Assembly: GCA_965249005.1 (NCBI GenBank)
Contig: CBDFLD010000021.1
Span: forward strand, 434,001 to 498,000
Direction: 5' to 3'
From: CBDFLD01 sp965249005
GTDB taxonomy: Bacteria; Acidobacteriota; UBA6911
Length of the DNA: 64,000 nt
The position numbers and the translations under genes are program-made. This document shows, in pieces, positions 27,014-36,157 of the stretch (its first letter is position 1; every line of letters starts with the position of its first letter). The notes under the pieces are model-generated. The model was not told the DNA's origin, did no database searches, and saw only the letters and a list, made by a program, of their open reading frames with translations.

Positions 27014-27736
27014 ATGATCGGCCGGTTCAAACGCTTCTTGCAGGGTATCGGATGGGATGTGATTCGCTCCGGGCCGGATTTCTCCTCGAGGGACCGTGCC
27101 ATAATCCGGGATGTAAGACCCTTCACGATGAGTAGCCCGGAACGTCTCTATGCTCTGATCCAGGCGACCCGACATATCGTCCGTCGCGGAATTCCAGGAG
27201 CGCTGGTGGAATGTGGCGTGTGGCGCGGAGGATCCGTCATGGCCATGGCCCGGGTCTTGTTGGAGGAAGAAGCCGCCGATCGCGTTCTCTACCTGTACGA
27301 CACGTTTGCCGGCATGCCTCAACCGACGGAAAGAGACAGGCCCTTATTCGGAAGATGGGGTAACAGGGCTCAAACTAAGCTCTATCGATCTCCCTTCTAT
27401 CTGGCGTCCCCGGCTGAGGTGGAATCGGCGTTGCTGGAAGCCGGATATCCGAAGAGCGGCATTCACATCGTGGTGGGACGCGTCGAGGAAACTATGCCGA
27501 GAACCATTCCGGACCAGATTTCGTTGCTCCGCCTGGATACGGACTTTTACGAATCTACCAAGCACGAGCTGATGCACCTGTTCCCCCGACTCTCACAGGG
27601 GGGAGTCCTGATCATCGATGACTACGGATACTGGCAAGGGCAGCGCTTGGCGGTGGACGAGTATCTGGATGCCCATGGAATCAGAATGCTTCTGAGTCGA
27701 ATCGACTTTTCCGGTCGGATCGGGATCAAAGCCTGA
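27014..27736 (+). CDS. TylF/MycF-type O-methyltransferase
   Basis: A 240-residue protein of the macrocin O-methyltransferase (TylF) family. Typical motifs are GALVECGVWRGGSVMAMARV, RVLYLYDTFAGMPQPTERD, LLRLDTDFYESTKHELMHLF and GGVLIIDDYGYWQGQRLAVDEY. The Asp residues of DTDFYES and IDDYG bind the metal and SAM-acceptor complex in this family, which methylates sugar hydroxyls. Lying between a glycosyltransferase and a GT52-like transferase, it probably caps or decorates the glycan. All core motifs are intact. Confidence 0.88.
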   Translation: MIGRFKRFLQGIGWDVIRSGPDFSSRDRAIIRDVRPFTMSSPERLYALIQATRHIVRRGIPGALVECGVWRGGSVMAMARVLLEEEAADRVLYLYDTFAGMPQPTERDRPLFGRWGNRAQTKLYRSPFYLASPAEVESALLEAGYPKSGIHIVVGRVEETMPRTIPDQISLLRLDTDFYESTKHELMHLFPRLSQGGVLIIDDYGYWQGQRLAVDEYLDAHGIRMLLSRIDFSGRIGIKA

Positions 27737-27745
27737 GCTGTCCTT

Positions 27746-28912
27746 ATGGAACCCAACTACTCGCTCCGAAACTGGTTCCTTGCAGGGACTCCCCTGCAGC
27801 TGATCAATGCCTATGAGGCGCTGTATCATTTTGGCTGTGATCCGAACGAATCGCTCGTTATTCTTCTCGACAACCATACCGAGCTGAACTCGCAGCATCT
27901 CCGTCGACTGGCGGTCGAGCAGACCTGGCCTCATATTGTGGACTTGCCCGAAGGATGCCAGCAACGCCTGGAACGGCTACAATTGGCGCGGACTTCGGCC
28001 TGGAAGGCAGACGTGGTCGGTCTTGGCGAGCGACTCCTCAGGCGGATCGTCGGAATTCCGCTGGAACAGCTCATGCTCGGAGTCCCAGGCTTTCGGCAGC
28101 TCGATCGGTGGTGTCGCAGGCATCCCGGGTTGGACAATTTGTTTATTGGTTACTACGGTTCTCCGATCATGCGTCATGTGGCCAATACCGTGAAGGCAGC
28201 CAGTGTTGTTCTGTTGGAGGAGGGGGCCAATCAGCTGCATCTGTATGCAGATTTGCACTCGGCGACGCCAAGATTTGCCCGTCAGTACTATCTTGATCCG
28301 GTTGCCAATCGCATCAAAAAACTGTTGCTGGGTGTGAACCTGACGCCGATCGAGCCGGTGCATTTCTTCACCGCCTACGACCTTCCTACAACTGAAAGGG
28401 TCCGGGTCACGCGTAACCGCTACGAGCAGTTCCGGCAGCTCATCCGGCCCGCATCCGCTCCCTCGTCAAGCAACGATGAGGTGTTCTTTCTGGGGGAGTG
28501 GCTCACCGCATGGGACTGTTGCTCGGATGGTCAATACGAAGAGTTTCTCAAAGAGGTTCGGCGCAAGCTGGGGAATCGTCGAATGGTCTTCATCCCACAT
28601 CGCCGCACTCCGCAGAGTACCGAGCAGCGAATCCGTGAGATCCCGGGCTTTGAGCTGCGCAGACTGGATGGTCCCGTGGAGCTGGTTCTTGCTTCCATGA
28701 ATCCGCGCCCCGATACCATTGCGGCTTTTTTTAGCTCGGCTCTGTTCAATCTGTCAATGCTCTTCGGTCCTGCGATGAACCTTCACGCGTTCCAGCTTCC
28801 CCTACATTATCCCACCCCCGAAATCGAGCACTACATAGAGGATTTCTACGGCTTCGCCGGCCGGTATTTTCCCGGGGCCGTTCATCTCGGAGAGATCACT
28901 CGCTCAATCTAA
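27746..28912 (+). CDS. Polysialyltransferase-like glycosyltransferase (GT52/POLYST family)
   Basis: A 388-residue protein beginning with the family motif RNWFLAGTPLQLINAYEALY, then SVVLLEEGANQLHLYADL and MVFIPHRRTPQSTEQRI. It ends with the C-terminal PDTIAAFFSSALFNLSMLFG, where the acceptor/CMP-binding Ser-Ser pair is expected. Families GT52 and alpha-2,8-polysialyltransferase use CMP-activated acidic sugars and transfer them to lipooligosaccharide or capsule. The convergent neighbour, overlapping by 9 bases, is a CMP-sugar synthetase-like gene, which supports a CMP-nonulosonate donor. The assignment rests on motif recognition and context, not on an alignment. Confidence 0.7.
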   Translation: MEPNYSLRNWFLAGTPLQLINAYEALYHFGCDPNESLVILLDNHTELNSQHLRRLAVEQTWPHIVDLPEGCQQRLERLQLARTSAWKADVVGLGERLLRRIVGIPLEQLMLGVPGFRQLDRWCRRHPGLDNLFIGYYGSPIMRHVANTVKAASVVLLEEGANQLHLYADLHSATPRFARQYYLDPVANRIKKLLLGVNLTPIEPVHFFTAYDLPTTERVRVTRNRYEQFRQLIRPASAPSSSNDEVFFLGEWLTAWDCCSDGQYEEFLKEVRRKLGNRRMVFIPHRRTPQSTEQRIREIPGFELRRLDGPVELVLASMNPRPDTIAAFFSSALFNLSMLFGPAMNLHAFQLPLHYPTPEIEHYIEDFYGFAGRYFPGAVHLGEITRSI

Positions 28913-29587
28913 CTCCGCATCTATGGAACGAGCAACGACCTCCGCCAGCCGGAACGTGGTTTCGTCGTCGATGTCGATTGCTTCCATCCTGGGAATGCGG
29001 AACATGAGGGGCCGCAAGCCAATTCGTCGCTTGCTGGCGGCAAAAGATGCCTGGGTGAAGACGTAGATGGCAGAGTTTTCCTCGTAGATTGGCGCGAGGT
29101 CCTGGGTGCGAATCAGCTCGTCGGGATCGTGATTCATCGGAGTGCCGTGCTCGGAATAGAAGCGGCTTTGGTAGAGGTTGACGCTGAAAAGGGAATCGCA
29201 CGACATGTTTTCACAATACTCGTTCAGAGCGCGCACGATGGTCTCCTGCCGAAGGAGCGGATTGGTCACATGGGTCTGAAGATAGATGTCACCATCGGAC
29301 ATCGTCAGATCGTGCGCGATGATGCGGTTCATGTTGATGAGATCGCCGCACAGCTCTTCCGGTCGGACAAGGGTACGAATCCTCGCAGAAAGCCCTTCGG
29401 CTTCTGAGAGAATCCGGGGGCTGTCGGTGTTGATAACAATCTCGTCGATCGAGGAGGTGCGGTCGAGCGTCACCAGGATGCGCTCGAACAGCGGACGGCC
29501 GTAAAATGATCGAAAGTTTTTGCCCGGGACTCTCTCGCTGTGCTGCTTGATCGGCACCAGGGCCGTGACCCGCTTGTTCTGAATCAA
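28904..29587 (-). CDS. CMP-N-acylneuraminate (nonulosonate) cytidylyltransferase-like protein
   Basis: A protein of about 227 residues. The nucleotide-binding N-terminus reads VTALVPIKQHSERVPGKNFR, a variant of the CMP-sialate synthetase P-loop-like motif. Later motifs are IDEIVINTDSPRIL, DIYLQTHVTNPLLRQETI and IYVFTQASFAASKRR. The enzyme couples a sugar acid to CTP. I chose the TTG start at 29585-29587, since GAGGGAG lies 6 bases upstream and the protein then starts right at the conserved strand; an ATG at 29618-29620 is the alternative. No nonulosonate synthase (NeuB-like) gene is seen in the window. Confidence 0.82.
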   Translation of the reverse strand: MIQNKRVTALVPIKQHSERVPGKNFRSFYGRPLFERILVTLDRTSSIDEIVINTDSPRILSEAEGLSARIRTLVRPEELCGDLINMNRIIAHDLTMSDGDIYLQTHVTNPLLRQETIVRALNEYCENMSCDSLFSVNLYQSRFYSEHGTPMNHDPDELIRTQDLAPIYEENSAIYVFTQASFAASKRRIGLRPLMFRIPRMEAIDIDDETTFRLAEVVARSIDAELD

Positions 29588-29652
29588 GTTCGCTCCCTCT
29601 CGCGCGTGGCATGCTAGCATGGGTGGATATCGATGAATAGACAGCGAAGCGC

Positions 29653-30429
29653 GTGTCGCAGATGAAGAGGGATACGTTGAAGCCGCAGCAAGAGTCCTGG
29701 AGAAGATCCGGCGTCTCGGTTGACAGAGTTGCACGTGTGGCCATACTGATCGCCGCCGCGGTTCGCAACATCCGTGCGGAGCGGATTCGTATCCTGGATG
29801 TGGGATGCGGGTCGGGTGCGTTCCTGAGTGCGGTGCTGGAGCACCTCGAGTCCAGTTTCTCCCTGAATCCCGCCGGCTGGCAAGTGAGCGCCTGGGATGT
29901 GTCCAGCCAGGAGGTCTCTCAGGCGCAGCAGCATGGATTGAAGGCGTCGGTCCGAAATATCGCTACCGAGCGGCTCGCTGAAGAGCTGGTTGAGCACTTC
30001 GACCTAGTCCTGGCCATCGAGGTTCTAGAACACATTGCAGACACGGGCCGGGCCGTCGGGAACATCCATCGGTTATTGAGACCGCGCGGATTCCTGGTGC
30101 TCACCACGCCAAACCTGGCTGCCTGGTACAATCGGATACTCTTGCTCTTTGGAAACCAGCCCCACATGAGCGAGGTCTCCTACGACCCTCATCGGTACGG
30201 CAACCGCGTCTTCGAACGACTGCTTGGCGAGGCGCGCGGGCAGGCGCACATGGCCGGACATCTGAGAGTCTTTACGTACAAGGCCCTGAGAGAATTCCTA
30301 CAGAATCACGGATTCGAGATCCTGCGCACGACCGGGATCAGTCACCATGGGGAGAGAATCTCACGCCTGATCGCGAGCTGCTGGCCCGGCGGCGCTGGCA
30401 ATGTGGGGGCACTCGCCAGAAAACTGTGA
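29653..30429 (+). CDS. Class I SAM-dependent methyltransferase
   Basis: A 258-residue methyltransferase. Motif I is IRILDVGCGSGAFLSAVLEH, motif II WQVSAWDVSSQEVSQA, and FDLVLAIEVLEHIADTGRAV is the UbiG-type acidic motif, followed by HRLLRPRGFLVLTTPNLAAW. It is of the glycan-locus methyltransferase type. Start GTG at 29653 or ATG at 29662; the Shine-Dalgarno is weak for both. It is divergent from the CMP-sugar synthetase gene with about 65 bases between. Confidence 0.83.
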   Translation: MSQMKRDTLKPQQESWRRSGVSVDRVARVAILIAAAVRNIRAERIRILDVGCGSGAFLSAVLEHLESSFSLNPAGWQVSAWDVSSQEVSQAQQHGLKASVRNIATERLAEELVEHFDLVLAIEVLEHIADTGRAVGNIHRLLRPRGFLVLTTPNLAAWYNRILLLFGNQPHMSEVSYDPHRYGNRVFERLLGEARGQAHMAGHLRVFTYKALREFLQNHGFEILRTTGISHHGERISRLIASCWPGGAGNVGALARKL

Positions 30430-30465
30430 GTCTCGTCCATGCCGCGGAGCTGGTGATTCGCCCGA

Positions 30466-32325
30466 CTACGGTGGCATTTGTCTGAAAAGCTGGATCATCT
30501 CGATTACTCCCAGACGGCGGTTCCTCCATGGGCGTAGGGTGTCTTTTCTGCGCGAGTAAGTGAAGCCGTTTGCCTCGACGAACTCCCGTAACTGGGCGAT
30601 GCTTAGGGGTTCCCGAAAGCAGACGATCATTGCAGCGGGTTGCCGGTCCTCGAGGAGCAGGTTCTGGATGTCGAAAGCCAGGGTTTGGCGCCACACGCGA
30701 GACGCGTAGCGGGCCGCTTCGACATTGAACGTCTGAACTTCGCGGCTGTACTGCAGCTTTGGATGAAAGACGAGGATCACGGCGCTGGCGTCTTCCAATC
30801 CGCGACGCACGGGATGACCGGTGTTGTCACAGGCAAGATCGAAGGTCAGGCCGGGCATTCGTCCCTGCCGCTGCAGCGGTGTTGAGGACACCCAGTTCAG
30901 ACTCGCGGCATCCCAGAACAGCATCTCGCTGCCCACGGCGACCTTGCCCTCGGTGACGCCCGCCTCCTGGAGCCGGGTCAACAGTGCCTGCGTGATCTTC
31001 GGACCCTCCAGCGAAGGGATGCGCTTTGCGGGGAGTCGGTTCAACCAATCGCCGGTGAGCTCGTAGACTTCGCCCCAGCGGTTGTCCTTCTCGAAGAGGC
31101 CCAGGTGCGCTTGCCCCTGAGCGATTAAGAAATAGGCACCGGCCACCGCTGCCAGGAGCAGCGGTCGGGTACGGCGCAGAGGGGTCCAGCAGAGCAGCAC
31201 GATCCACCCCAGAGGCAACATCAGGGTCAGGGATCGAATTACCTTGTTTTCCAGGACGAACGAAAAAAACAACCCCCATACGGCAACAAATGCGATAGCG
31301 CTGCAGATGAGGATCGCTCTCTGCCATTCGGTCGGCGTGCTCTCAGCAGCCTCGAACCCACGAAATGCCCCAGCTGCCAGCACGATCACACCAAAGAAGA
31401 GAGCCAGGATCAGAAAACTGTAGAAGAAGGAGAGGCAGAGCGGGAAGTATGCCCAGTCCAGCCACGCGGAAACATCGGTGAATTCACGAAACTCCCAGTG
31501 CCGCGCACCGGCCACCTGATGAATCCAGACGAGTGAGACGATGTACTGAATGGCTCCCCAATATGCCGCTGCGGCCAGCACCGGCACGAAGGCGCCCCAC
31601 CACGCCAGAAGCATTCGACCTTTTTCCCTGAGCCATGAGGGACGATGGTTTCTGCGGGTTTGCCAGAGTTGCCAACCCAGAAAGAGCAGAACGAATAGTT
31701 GATCGAGAACAACGAAAATGATGGCGTTTCCCGGCTTGACGAAGAATACGGATCCGGTGCCGAGTCCGGAAACCGCCCACCGGCCGATCGTCGGTGTATG
31801 GAGCGATCGAGTGCGTAACCAGATCGCCAGCATGCACCAGCTCATGAAGATCAAATCCAGGTAAAAAAAATGCGACGGATCCAGTGCAAAATTGTTGGCA
31901 GCCGTCAGAAGAAAAACAGCCGGCGTGAGTGATTCCCGCTGCAACAACTGTAGCAATCCGAAAAGAGAGATCACCAGCAGCAGATTCCAGGAGAGGCAGT
32001 TGATCAAACCGAAGGCACCACCGGTTGCCCAGCTTGTGGGAACGAGCCAGAACAGCAGGGAGGTCGGCAAGATGTGAACGTTCGAGGGATGAAGGAGCCT
32101 GGCCCAGAACTGCCCCCACTGACCTGAGTGAAGCAGGCCGTGGAGTTCGATGGCGTTTTGCGCATAGGTTCGGCCGTCACCAAAGGGGATGACCTCCGGG
32201 TTCATCTGCCCCCAGCTGAGCAGCACCGTGGAGATGAGGCCCAGGGTCAGCGTGACCAGGAAAAGAGGGGAGCGCAACCAATGGTTAGGTTGCGAGGCAA
32301 TGGGCTGTGATGCGTCCTCGCTCAT
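30466..32325 (-). CDS. Polytopic membrane glycosyltransferase-like protein (GT-C type)
   Basis: A 619-residue protein with about eleven transmembrane segments in the N-terminal two thirds (for example SPLFLVTLTLGLISTVLLSW and NLLLVISLFGLLQLL) and a soluble C-terminal domain. GDGRTYAQNAIELHG, in the first periplasmic loop, fits the acidic catalytic loop of GT-C enzymes. Such enzymes use polyprenyl-phosphate sugars, which the DPM1-like and GtrB-like genes nearby could make. Its ATG overlaps the flippase stop (ATGA), so the two form an operon. The exact family is not recognised. Confidence 0.75.
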   Translation of the reverse strand: MSEDASQPIASQPNHWLRSPLFLVTLTLGLISTVLLSWGQMNPEVIPFGDGRTYAQNAIELHGLLHSGQWGQFWARLLHPSNVHILPTSLLFWLVPTSWATGGAFGLINCLSWNLLLVISLFGLLQLLQRESLTPAVFLLTAANNFALDPSHFFYLDLIFMSWCMLAIWLRTRSLHTPTIGRWAVSGLGTGSVFFVKPGNAIIFVVLDQLFVLLFLGWQLWQTRRNHRPSWLREKGRMLLAWWGAFVPVLAAAAYWGAIQYIVSLVWIHQVAGARHWEFREFTDVSAWLDWAYFPLCLSFFYSFLILALFFGVIVLAAGAFRGFEAAESTPTEWQRAILICSAIAFVAVWGLFFSFVLENKVIRSLTLMLPLGWIVLLCWTPLRRTRPLLLAAVAGAYFLIAQGQAHLGLFEKDNRWGEVYELTGDWLNRLPAKRIPSLEGPKITQALLTRLQEAGVTEGKVAVGSEMLFWDAASLNWVSSTPLQRQGRMPGLTFDLACDNTGHPVRRGLEDASAVILVFHPKLQYSREVQTFNVEAARYASRVWRQTLAFDIQNLLLEDRQPAAMIVCFREPLSIAQLREFVEANGFTYSRRKDTLRPWRNRRLGVIEMIQLFRQMPP

Positions 32326-33629
32326 CGTGTGGTGTCCATCTCAGGATCCATGCGCCCATGAGGCGGTCGAGGCAAGAGCCAACACAGCATCAACAAGTAG
32401 GAACCGTTTGAGGCCGCCATCACCGCTGTGATCTGCCAGACCGTATCATGCCAGAGATAAATGCCGATTAGGTAAAGAACAGCGAGGAGCACGCTCCAGG
32501 ACAGCATGCTCAGTCGGCCTTGGGCCAGTTCGAAATTCGTCAGAAGGTAACCCAGTCCGAGTGGACTCATGGCCAGCACGACCATCCGAACCAACCGGAT
32601 CTGAACCGGATCGGGATTCGAGATGCCAAAGAGCACCGACAAGGCCAGCTCAGGCAGGAGCATGCAGACGCCAGCGGCCAATATGAGCAGACAAGATCCG
32701 TAGAGCACTCCTCGAAGCAGAGACTCGAAATCGAGTCGCGTCATCCCTCCCGAGGATGCGACCTTGGGAAACAGGGCTATTGAAACCGGCATGGGGAGAA
32801 AGATGACCGAGCGGCCAATCGTGGCGGCATAGGCGAAGGGCCCAGCTTGTTCCGGAAGGAAATGACGTACCAGCACCATATTCCCGTACATCAGAATCGC
32901 GAAGCAGGCAAATACGATACAGGAGCGCAATAGATAGGGACGGGTCTCAGGTAGAACCGCCGTAGTTTGCGTTACATGGAGCGAACGATTCAGAACCAAC
33001 CCCATGATTACGATCGTGGCAATACTGGCCGCAACCTGGGCCGACAATCCATGCGCGGCCCGGGAAGTTCCCCACGGAGTTGCGACTACCACGAAGAGGA
33101 AGCCACACCCGAGACGCACCAAGGGCCAGCTCAGGTTGGTGACGGCGAGCCAGCGGAAGGACTGGATGCCCTGGAGTGTTCCAGCCAGAAGGGTAGAAAG
33201 GAAACCAAGGGTGATCGCCAGGCCCATGATCCACACGGCGGTTGGGTCATCGAGATTCAAAAAGCGTGAAACCCAGGGTGTGGCTAGATAGATGGCTGCG
33301 AGCGACAGGGCGATCCACAGTGTCGTCCTCCGGATCCAGTGGTGCAACAGACCCCTCAGCTCCTGCTCTTTGCCGGATTGTATCCAGCGCGCGGAGAAGT
33401 GAGCGGCCATCGTGCGCAGGCCCTGCACGGGCGCGCTGAAGATGAGGGCCAGGCTCAGAAGCGCCGCCAGGACGCTGTACTGCTGCGGCGCCAGCGCCCG
33501 TCCCATCACCATCTGAAACCCGATGTTGCACAAGGTGCCCAATTGGGTGGCAATCAGCAGCAGGACGCTGTGACGCAGCAATCCCTCGTGACGGGTCCCT
33601 GGTAGCAGTGTTTCACCAGCGACGCTCAT
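32322..33629 (-). CDS. Oligosaccharide flippase (Wzx/MOP superfamily)
   Basis: A 435-residue membrane protein with about twelve hydrophobic segments: HSVLLLIATQLGTLCNIGFQ, MGRALAPQQYSVLAALLSLA, GLRTMAAHFSARW, FRWLAVTNLSWPLVRLGCGF and FAYAATIGRSVIFLPMPVSIALFP. These match the polysaccharide biosynthesis/O-antigen flippase pattern of the MOP superfamily. It would move a lipid-linked glycan across the inner membrane. It is the first gene of a two-gene minus-strand operon. Specificity is unknown. Confidence 0.82.
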   Translation of the reverse strand: MSVAGETLLPGTRHEGLLRHSVLLLIATQLGTLCNIGFQMVMGRALAPQQYSVLAALLSLALIFSAPVQGLRTMAAHFSARWIQSGKEQELRGLLHHWIRRTTLWIALSLAAIYLATPWVSRFLNLDDPTAVWIMGLAITLGFLSTLLAGTLQGIQSFRWLAVTNLSWPLVRLGCGFLFVVVATPWGTSRAAHGLSAQVAASIATIVIMGLVLNRSLHVTQTTAVLPETRPYLLRSCIVFACFAILMYGNMVLVRHFLPEQAGPFAYAATIGRSVIFLPMPVSIALFPKVASSGGMTRLDFESLLRGVLYGSCLLILAAGVCMLLPELALSVLFGISNPDPVQIRLVRMVVLAMSPLGLGYLLTNFELAQGRLSMLSWSVLLAVLYLIGIYLWHDTVWQITAVMAASNGSYLLMLCWLLPRPPHGRMDPEMDTTR

Positions 33630-33719
33630 GATTGCGCTCGGCGGGACAGAGAGAGGGTCGAACGATGGCCGCGAGACGTAATGGGAGATTCCCTTTTACG
33701 CTTCGATGTTTCTCTTCGA

Positions 33720-36140
33720 TCAGGGAGCGGCTTGGGCCGTTACGGCCGCCAGAACGTCCAGTACACTGGTTCCGTAAAGAGAAAAGCTAGCTCCCCCGCT
33801 GGTGAGCCGGACCCGCACATAACCAGAGCTGAAGTCCTGCCCTACCATCGCCGGGATATACTGCGTGAGCAGCTGCGATCGCCGCTCTCCGGCCGGTACC
33901 GGCACGTCCACGGTGAACTGCAGGGCTCCGCTGGCATCGTACACCTCGATCGTGGCCGTCAGATCCGCCGCGCCTGGATTCAGCACTGCAACCCCCATGA
34001 AGTACGTCTCGTTGGAGGCCAGCTGGCCGTAGACGATATCGCTCAGGAGATTGGAAACCAGAGGGAGGGCCGCCGAGAAGCGGCTGCGCGCCGGATCGCC
34101 GAAGATGACACTCCCGCTCATCCGGACGTCGGCGGTGATTACCAGATACCCTTGAGTCAGGGAATCGCCGGCATCCAGGAAGAAGGTCTGGTCGGTGATG
34201 AAGAGTTTTCCCCTGGGCGCAATCTGCATCATTTTGGTTGCGCCCTGCTGCGCTCCGCTATCCGAGAAGAATTGGAGGGTAATGCTCCCGGCCTTGGAAT
34301 CCAGGTTGACAACCGACAGGGTGGTCCGAAAGTCCGGCCCGCCAATGACGTACTGGGGGCAATAGAGGGTTGTCGACCCGGCGGTGTAATCCTGTCCGTT
34401 GAGGCCGTGCACAAAGACTTCGCTCTTGCCGAGCAACTCGAAGGGCACTACTCCCCGGGTGGCGGCCACGAGAAGGTAGTCCGAGCCGACAGGGGATACG
34501 CCGGGGAACAAATCGTCGAACGATTGGACGATGACTCCTCTTGCTTGGACCCTTCGGTTTGCCGGCGCGGTGCGCGACTTGCCGTCCGATTTCAAAAGCT
34601 GAAAAGTCATATCGGCGGGGAAGGGTTCCGGGTTGGCAACTCGCAGATCGTTGAAACCCTCGTCCTCGATCTCGGGAAAAACAAAGGCCGTCAGTTTCGT
34701 TTGGGAAGCGTCGGCCCCGTCCAGAAAGCTGAGGCTGCTGTTGAAGGTCAGAAAAAAGCCTGTCAATTTGTCGAGGGTGCTCTTGACCCTTATCCAGGCG
34801 ACCCTGTCAGCGTAGCCTGAGCCGAAAAGCTGAGTGTCAACGATGGGAAGCTGCTCGCCCGGCTGCAATGTCCTCGAGGCCGGATTCGTAATGTTCGGTC
34901 CCGCGATCAGATTCCCGGCTTTATCAATGGCGGTAAAGACAACGGGACCCGTGGTGGTTCCCAAGTTCGCAACCGCGTAGCCCGTGAACTGGTCCGTTCC
35001 TTGCGTCACTCTGTCTTCGGCGCTCTGTTCGGGGGGGTCGAGATTCTCCCCAAAGGGATACCAGAACACGTCGCCTGATTCGGCGAAGTCCTCGTCAGTT
35101 GAAATCACATAGGCATCGTGGAGGTCGGCGAAGTCAGCCTGGAACGGGCTCGCTGTGAACAGGCCGGGATCTTCGGTCCAGGCGCTAAACGTCGCGTTAC
35201 TATTGGTAGGCACGAGATCCGTATCGTTGAGCCAATCGCGTGGCACGGCGACAGATGGGCGCAGGGTCGCTCCAATGCTGCCGGAAATCGTGAAGGCGTC
35301 CTTCAAGTCCGGGGGGCGGGCACCTGAAAAGGAGAGCGTACCGATCGTCACCCCTGGATCTCCTGGAAATCTCCCGCCGATATCGAGGTCGCCGTCGCCG
35401 TCCATGTCTCTCAGTACCATGTCGGTTGGAAAAACACCATCTGGGAATGAGCCGACGTTTCTCATATCGCCCGGGACGAGGGGATCACTCAAGAAAATGT
35501 CCATGGCACCGGAGAAGTCTGCGTCATAGATCATGATCAGGTCGTCGCCGTCCATGCCGCCCAATCGGACCGGCACCGGGGTGGGTATGAAGGCCGAGCC
35601 GGATGAGTCGACTTCTTGGACAAGTACACCATTGATAATAACTGCGGCCACGCGAGGTCCGAAGGACGCAGTGCCAAAGGTACTGTCGAAGATAGTCTCG
35701 GGGGTTTGCAACACCGTCGATCGGGTGACGTCGTTGCTGACGGCGCCGTACCTGGAGATCCTGTAGGTCTTGTTGGTAGTAGTGAAATCTTCCACTTCCT
35801 GCACGTAAACGTCGAGTTCATTCGTGGCACTGCCGAATCCAAACGCATGATGGGGGAGGATGTTGGGTGGAATCTCTCGACTGAACTCGTCTATAATATT
35901 TTCGAGATCCATATCGAAAAGAACAAAACGAACCTCCCCTGGCCTCCCACCGGCGTGTGCAGAAATCGAAACAGCGTTCGTAATCGACGTGTTTAGCGCC
36001 GCGATCGTCTTTGCGGGACCCGGAGCAACCCATACATCTACATCGTTCGTGAATGCATATCCGCCCACGACCGGCGACGAACCGTCGGCAAACAAGCCAG
36101 TGTCTTCTGATCCGATGACAAAGTGTCGAGGTTCGCTCAT
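33720..36140 (-). CDS. C-terminal half of a large secreted protein (likely one gene with the SBBP-repeat ORF)
   Basis: An 806-residue ORF with no signal peptide, rich in beta-structure. It has Asp-rich loops (DMDGDGDLDIGGRFPGDPG) and a C-terminal array of Ig-like or adhesin-like repeats: YAVANLGTTTGPVVFTAIDK, LSVVNLDSKAGSITLQFFSD and GVAVLNPGAADLTATIEVYD. Each repeat unit is about 110-120 residues. The frame is open upstream of the ATG back to a stop at 36240-36242. That extension (ILSGATWHQYQYTVSPSG) reads like real protein, while the end of the upstream SBBP ORF does not. I therefore read it as the continuation of that protein after a one-base loss near 36235. The protein is probably on or outside the cell surface. 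Confidence 0.7.
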   Translation of the reverse strand: MSEPRHFVIGSEDTGLFADGSSPVVGGYAFTNDVDVWVAPGPAKTIAALNTSITNAVSISAHAGGRPGEVRFVLFDMDLENIIDEFSREIPPNILPHHAFGFGSATNELDVYVQEVEDFTTTNKTYRISRYGAVSNDVTRSTVLQTPETIFDSTFGTASFGPRVAAVIINGVLVQEVDSSGSAFIPTPVPVRLGGMDGDDLIMIYDADFSGAMDIFLSDPLVPGDMRNVGSFPDGVFPTDMVLRDMDGDGDLDIGGRFPGDPGVTIGTLSFSGARPPDLKDAFTISGSIGATLRPSVAVPRDWLNDTDLVPTNSNATFSAWTEDPGLFTASPFQADFADLHDAYVISTDEDFAESGDVFWYPFGENLDPPEQSAEDRVTQGTDQFTGYAVANLGTTTGPVVFTAIDKAGNLIAGPNITNPASRTLQPGEQLPIVDTQLFGSGYADRVAWIRVKSTLDKLTGFFLTFNSSLSFLDGADASQTKLTAFVFPEIEDEGFNDLRVANPEPFPADMTFQLLKSDGKSRTAPANRRVQARGVIVQSFDDLFPGVSPVGSDYLLVAATRGVVPFELLGKSEVFVHGLNGQDYTAGSTTLYCPQYVIGGPDFRTTLSVVNLDSKAGSITLQFFSDSGAQQGATKMMQIAPRGKLFITDQTFFLDAGDSLTQGYLVITADVRMSGSVIFGDPARSRFSAALPLVSNLLSDIVYGQLASNETYFMGVAVLNPGAADLTATIEVYDASGALQFTVDVPVPAGERRSQLLTQYIPAMVGQDFSSGYVRVRLTSGGASFSLYGTSVLDVLAAVTAQAAP

Positions 36141-36157
36141 TGAAAGTGGAGTTTCCC

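Noticed and set aside
33681..34820. 379-codon open frame antisense to the large secreted protein
   Set aside because: Its sequence is Arg/Gly/Glu-rich and without motifs; the sense frame has clear repeats.
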